From Thermoactinomycetaceae bacterium (lineage in GTDB: Bacteria > Bacillota > Bacilli > Thermoactinomycetales > Thermoactinomycetaceae): a stretch of DNA of 5,540 nucleotides. Location of the stretch: NCBI GenBank assembly GCA_025449475.1, contig JANWJM010000066.1, forward strand, positions 1 through 5,540. The letters run 5' to 3'. Positions 4,245-5,540 of this stretch are shown piece by piece; the stretch's first letter is position 1; every line of letters starts with the position of its first letter. The translations under genes and the position numbers were made by a program. The notes under the pieces are model-generated. The model searched no databases, was not told the DNA's origin, and saw only the letters and a program-made list of their open reading frames with translations.

Positions 4245-5540
4245 ATGCAAATCGGGATGCAACTAGAACCGAGCCAACAGCTTCAGCTGATTATAACGCC
4301 GGAACTGAAGCAAGTGATCCAGATTTTGCAGTATTCGTCACTGGAATTGCACGAGTTCCTCCATGAACATTTGGAAGAGAATCCCCTGATTGAGTTTGAG
4401 TATTCCTCAAGTGATCACAAACGGATGAGCCAGAAACATAGCGATGCACCTTCATGGGAGCAATTTGCCGAAGATCGTCTCTCGTTTGTGGATCAACTTG
4501 AAAAACAATTGGTGAATTTTTCGCTTTCGATGGTTCAAGAGCAACTCTGTCGATATCTCATTGGCTCACTCGATGAACGTGGTTATTTGGATATTGAGCA
4601 AGAGGAAGTAGCTGCTAAATTCCCCATCCGTAAGGAAGATTGGGAGATTTGTTTGGAAGTATTGCATGCACTGGAACCGGCAGGAATTGGGGCGCGGTCT
4701 CTTGCTGAGTGTCTAATCATTCAGTTAAAGAGAAAGAATCGGAGCCCGCTTGCTATTGAGATTGTCGAGCACTATTTAGAAGAGCTGGCGTTGGAGAATT
4801 GGGAGTATATCGCGGAGGAGCTAGGAGTGAATCAAAGGCAACTTAAAGCGGCGATCGCTGAGATTCGAGCATGTGATCCCGAACCTGCTCGACAACTTCA
4901 TACAGAACCACCTTCCTATTTGATTCCCGATGTGACCGTGAAAAAGACTGAAGAAGGTTTCTCCATTACGTACAATGATGAATTTATGCCAAAGCTCCGC
5001 ATTCGTCCAGAGTATCAACAATTATATGGGAAGAATCAAGAAGTGTATCGCTATTTTCAACCCTGGATGAAATCCGCACGTCTTATTTTAAAGGGACTTG
5101 AACAACGGCGAGACACATTGATTCGTGTGACGCAGGCGATTTTGGAATATCAGCAGGAGTTTCTAACACATGGGGCGTTAGCTGTCAAACCGCGAACGCT
5201 TCGTCAAATCGCCGAGAAATGCGATTTTCTTGAATCGACACTTAGCCGGGCGACGCGGGAGCAGTATTTGCAGACTCCGCATGGCTTGTTTCCATTTCGC
5301 TTTTTCTTTCCATCTGGAATCCCCAATCAAAGAGGGGCTGATGTAAGTGTGCACCAGGTCAAACAGTGGATGCAACAATTGATTCAACAAGAGCCGAGTC
5401 AAGCTCCGTTCTCAGATCAAATGATCGCTCAAATCTTAAATGAAAAAGAAGGGTTAATCATCTCGCGTCGAACGATTAGCAAGTATCGTCAAGAAATGGG
5501 AATCCCATCATCTGTGAAACGGAAAAAACAAAAACACAAA
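4245..5540 (+). CDS. rpoN: RNA polymerase sigma-54 factor (RpoN/SigL), 3' end cut by window edge
   Basis: The frame is open from ATG 4245 to the last base, 432 codons. B. subtilis SigL has about 436, so only a few residues are missing. A GGGGGAAAGG purine run (4229-4238) precedes the start with a 6-nt gap. Region I is at 1-50: a glutamine/leucine-rich activator-interaction segment with MQIGMQLEPSQQLQL, then HLEENPLIEFE. An acidic linker follows (about 50-80). The core-binding domain (about 80-275) contains GSLDERGYLD and LHALEPAGIGARSLAECL. The DNA-binding part has a helix-turn-helix at about 317-342 (TLRQIAEKC-x-ESTLSRATR), then QTPHGLFPFRFFF, and the RpoN box SRRTISKYRQ at 407-416, which keeps the RRT and KYR core. 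Sigma-54 directs polymerase to -24/-12 promoters and needs ATP-driven activators; in Bacillales it serves amino-acid, acetoin and levan catabolism. No activator gene or -24/-12 site is visible here. The gene is divergent from tRNA-Arg. Confidence 0.96.
   Translation, partial: MQIGMQLEPSQQLQLIITPELKQVIQILQYSSLELHEFLHEHLEENPLIEFEYSSSDHKRMSQKHSDAPSWEQFAEDRLSFVDQLEKQLVNFSLSMVQEQLCRYLIGSLDERGYLDIEQEEVAAKFPIRKEDWEICLEVLHALEPAGIGARSLAECLIIQLKRKNRSPLAIEIVEHYLEELALENWEYIAEELGVNQRQLKAAIAEIRACDPEPARQLHTEPPSYLIPDVTVKKTEEGFSITYNDEFMPKLRIRPEYQQLYGKNQEVYRYFQPWMKSARLILKGLEQRRDTLIRVTQAILEYQQEFLTHGALAVKPRTLRQIAEKCDFLESTLSRATREQYLQTPHGLFPFRFFFPSGIPNQRGADVSVHQVKQWMQQLIQQEPSQAPFSDQMIAQILNEKEGLIISRRTISKYRQEMGIPSSVKRKKQKHK

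Noticed and set aside
4821..5402. Minus-strand open frames inside rpoN.
   Set aside because: The plus-strand frame encodes an intact sigma-54 factor with all domains, so these are chance open frames.

Overview
This window looks like chromosomal core DNA of a low-to-moderate GC Bacillota species, most likely in the Bacillales. The evidence is gene content and order: a yvcK-whiA-crh operon, a clpP gene with a CtsR operator over its promoter, a single tRNA-Arg gene beside clpP, and a sigma-54 gene (rpoN/sigL). From memory, Bacillus subtilis and relatives keep these genes in the same chromosomal neighbourhood. The family or genus cannot be fixed from the sequence.

Layout. Positions 1-857 (+) hold the 3' part of yvcK (gluconeogenesis/cell-envelope factor). 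Positions 869-1831 (+) are whiA. Positions 1824-2081 (+) are an HPr-family gene in the crh position. These three are packed with an 11-nt gap and an 8-bp overlap, so they look like one operon. Positions 2197-2859 (+) encode an unrecognised seven-helix membrane protein. clpP follows convergently at 3043-3630 (-), with its own terminator (2999-3036), sigma-A promoter (3662-3690) and CtsR operator (3675-3691). The 363 bases from 3692 to 4054 hold no intact gene. They contain an orphan minus-strand terminator (3720-3746), a possible decayed coding remnant (3783-3940), and an 86-nt tRNA trailer (3969-4054) with the trailer's terminator (3939-3968). tRNA-Arg(CCG) lies at 4055-4129 (-). Divergent promoters for the tRNA and rpoN share the interval 4151-4199, with overlapping -35 boxes. 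rpoN runs from 4245 off the right edge and is nearly complete, at 432 codons.

Functional picture. The yvcK-whiA-crh cluster joins carbon-metabolism control (YvcK; the seryl-phosphorylatable Crh/HPr) with a chromosome/cell-division factor (WhiA). ClpP is the proteolytic core under heat-shock (CtsR) control. Sigma-54 serves alternative carbon and nitrogen catabolic regulons in Bacillales. No defence system, transposon, CRISPR array or prophage was found. The points most worth checking are the His15-bearing Crh-position protein, the unassigned membrane protein, the structured trailer behind tRNA-Arg, and the possible pseudogene between two orphan-looking terminators.
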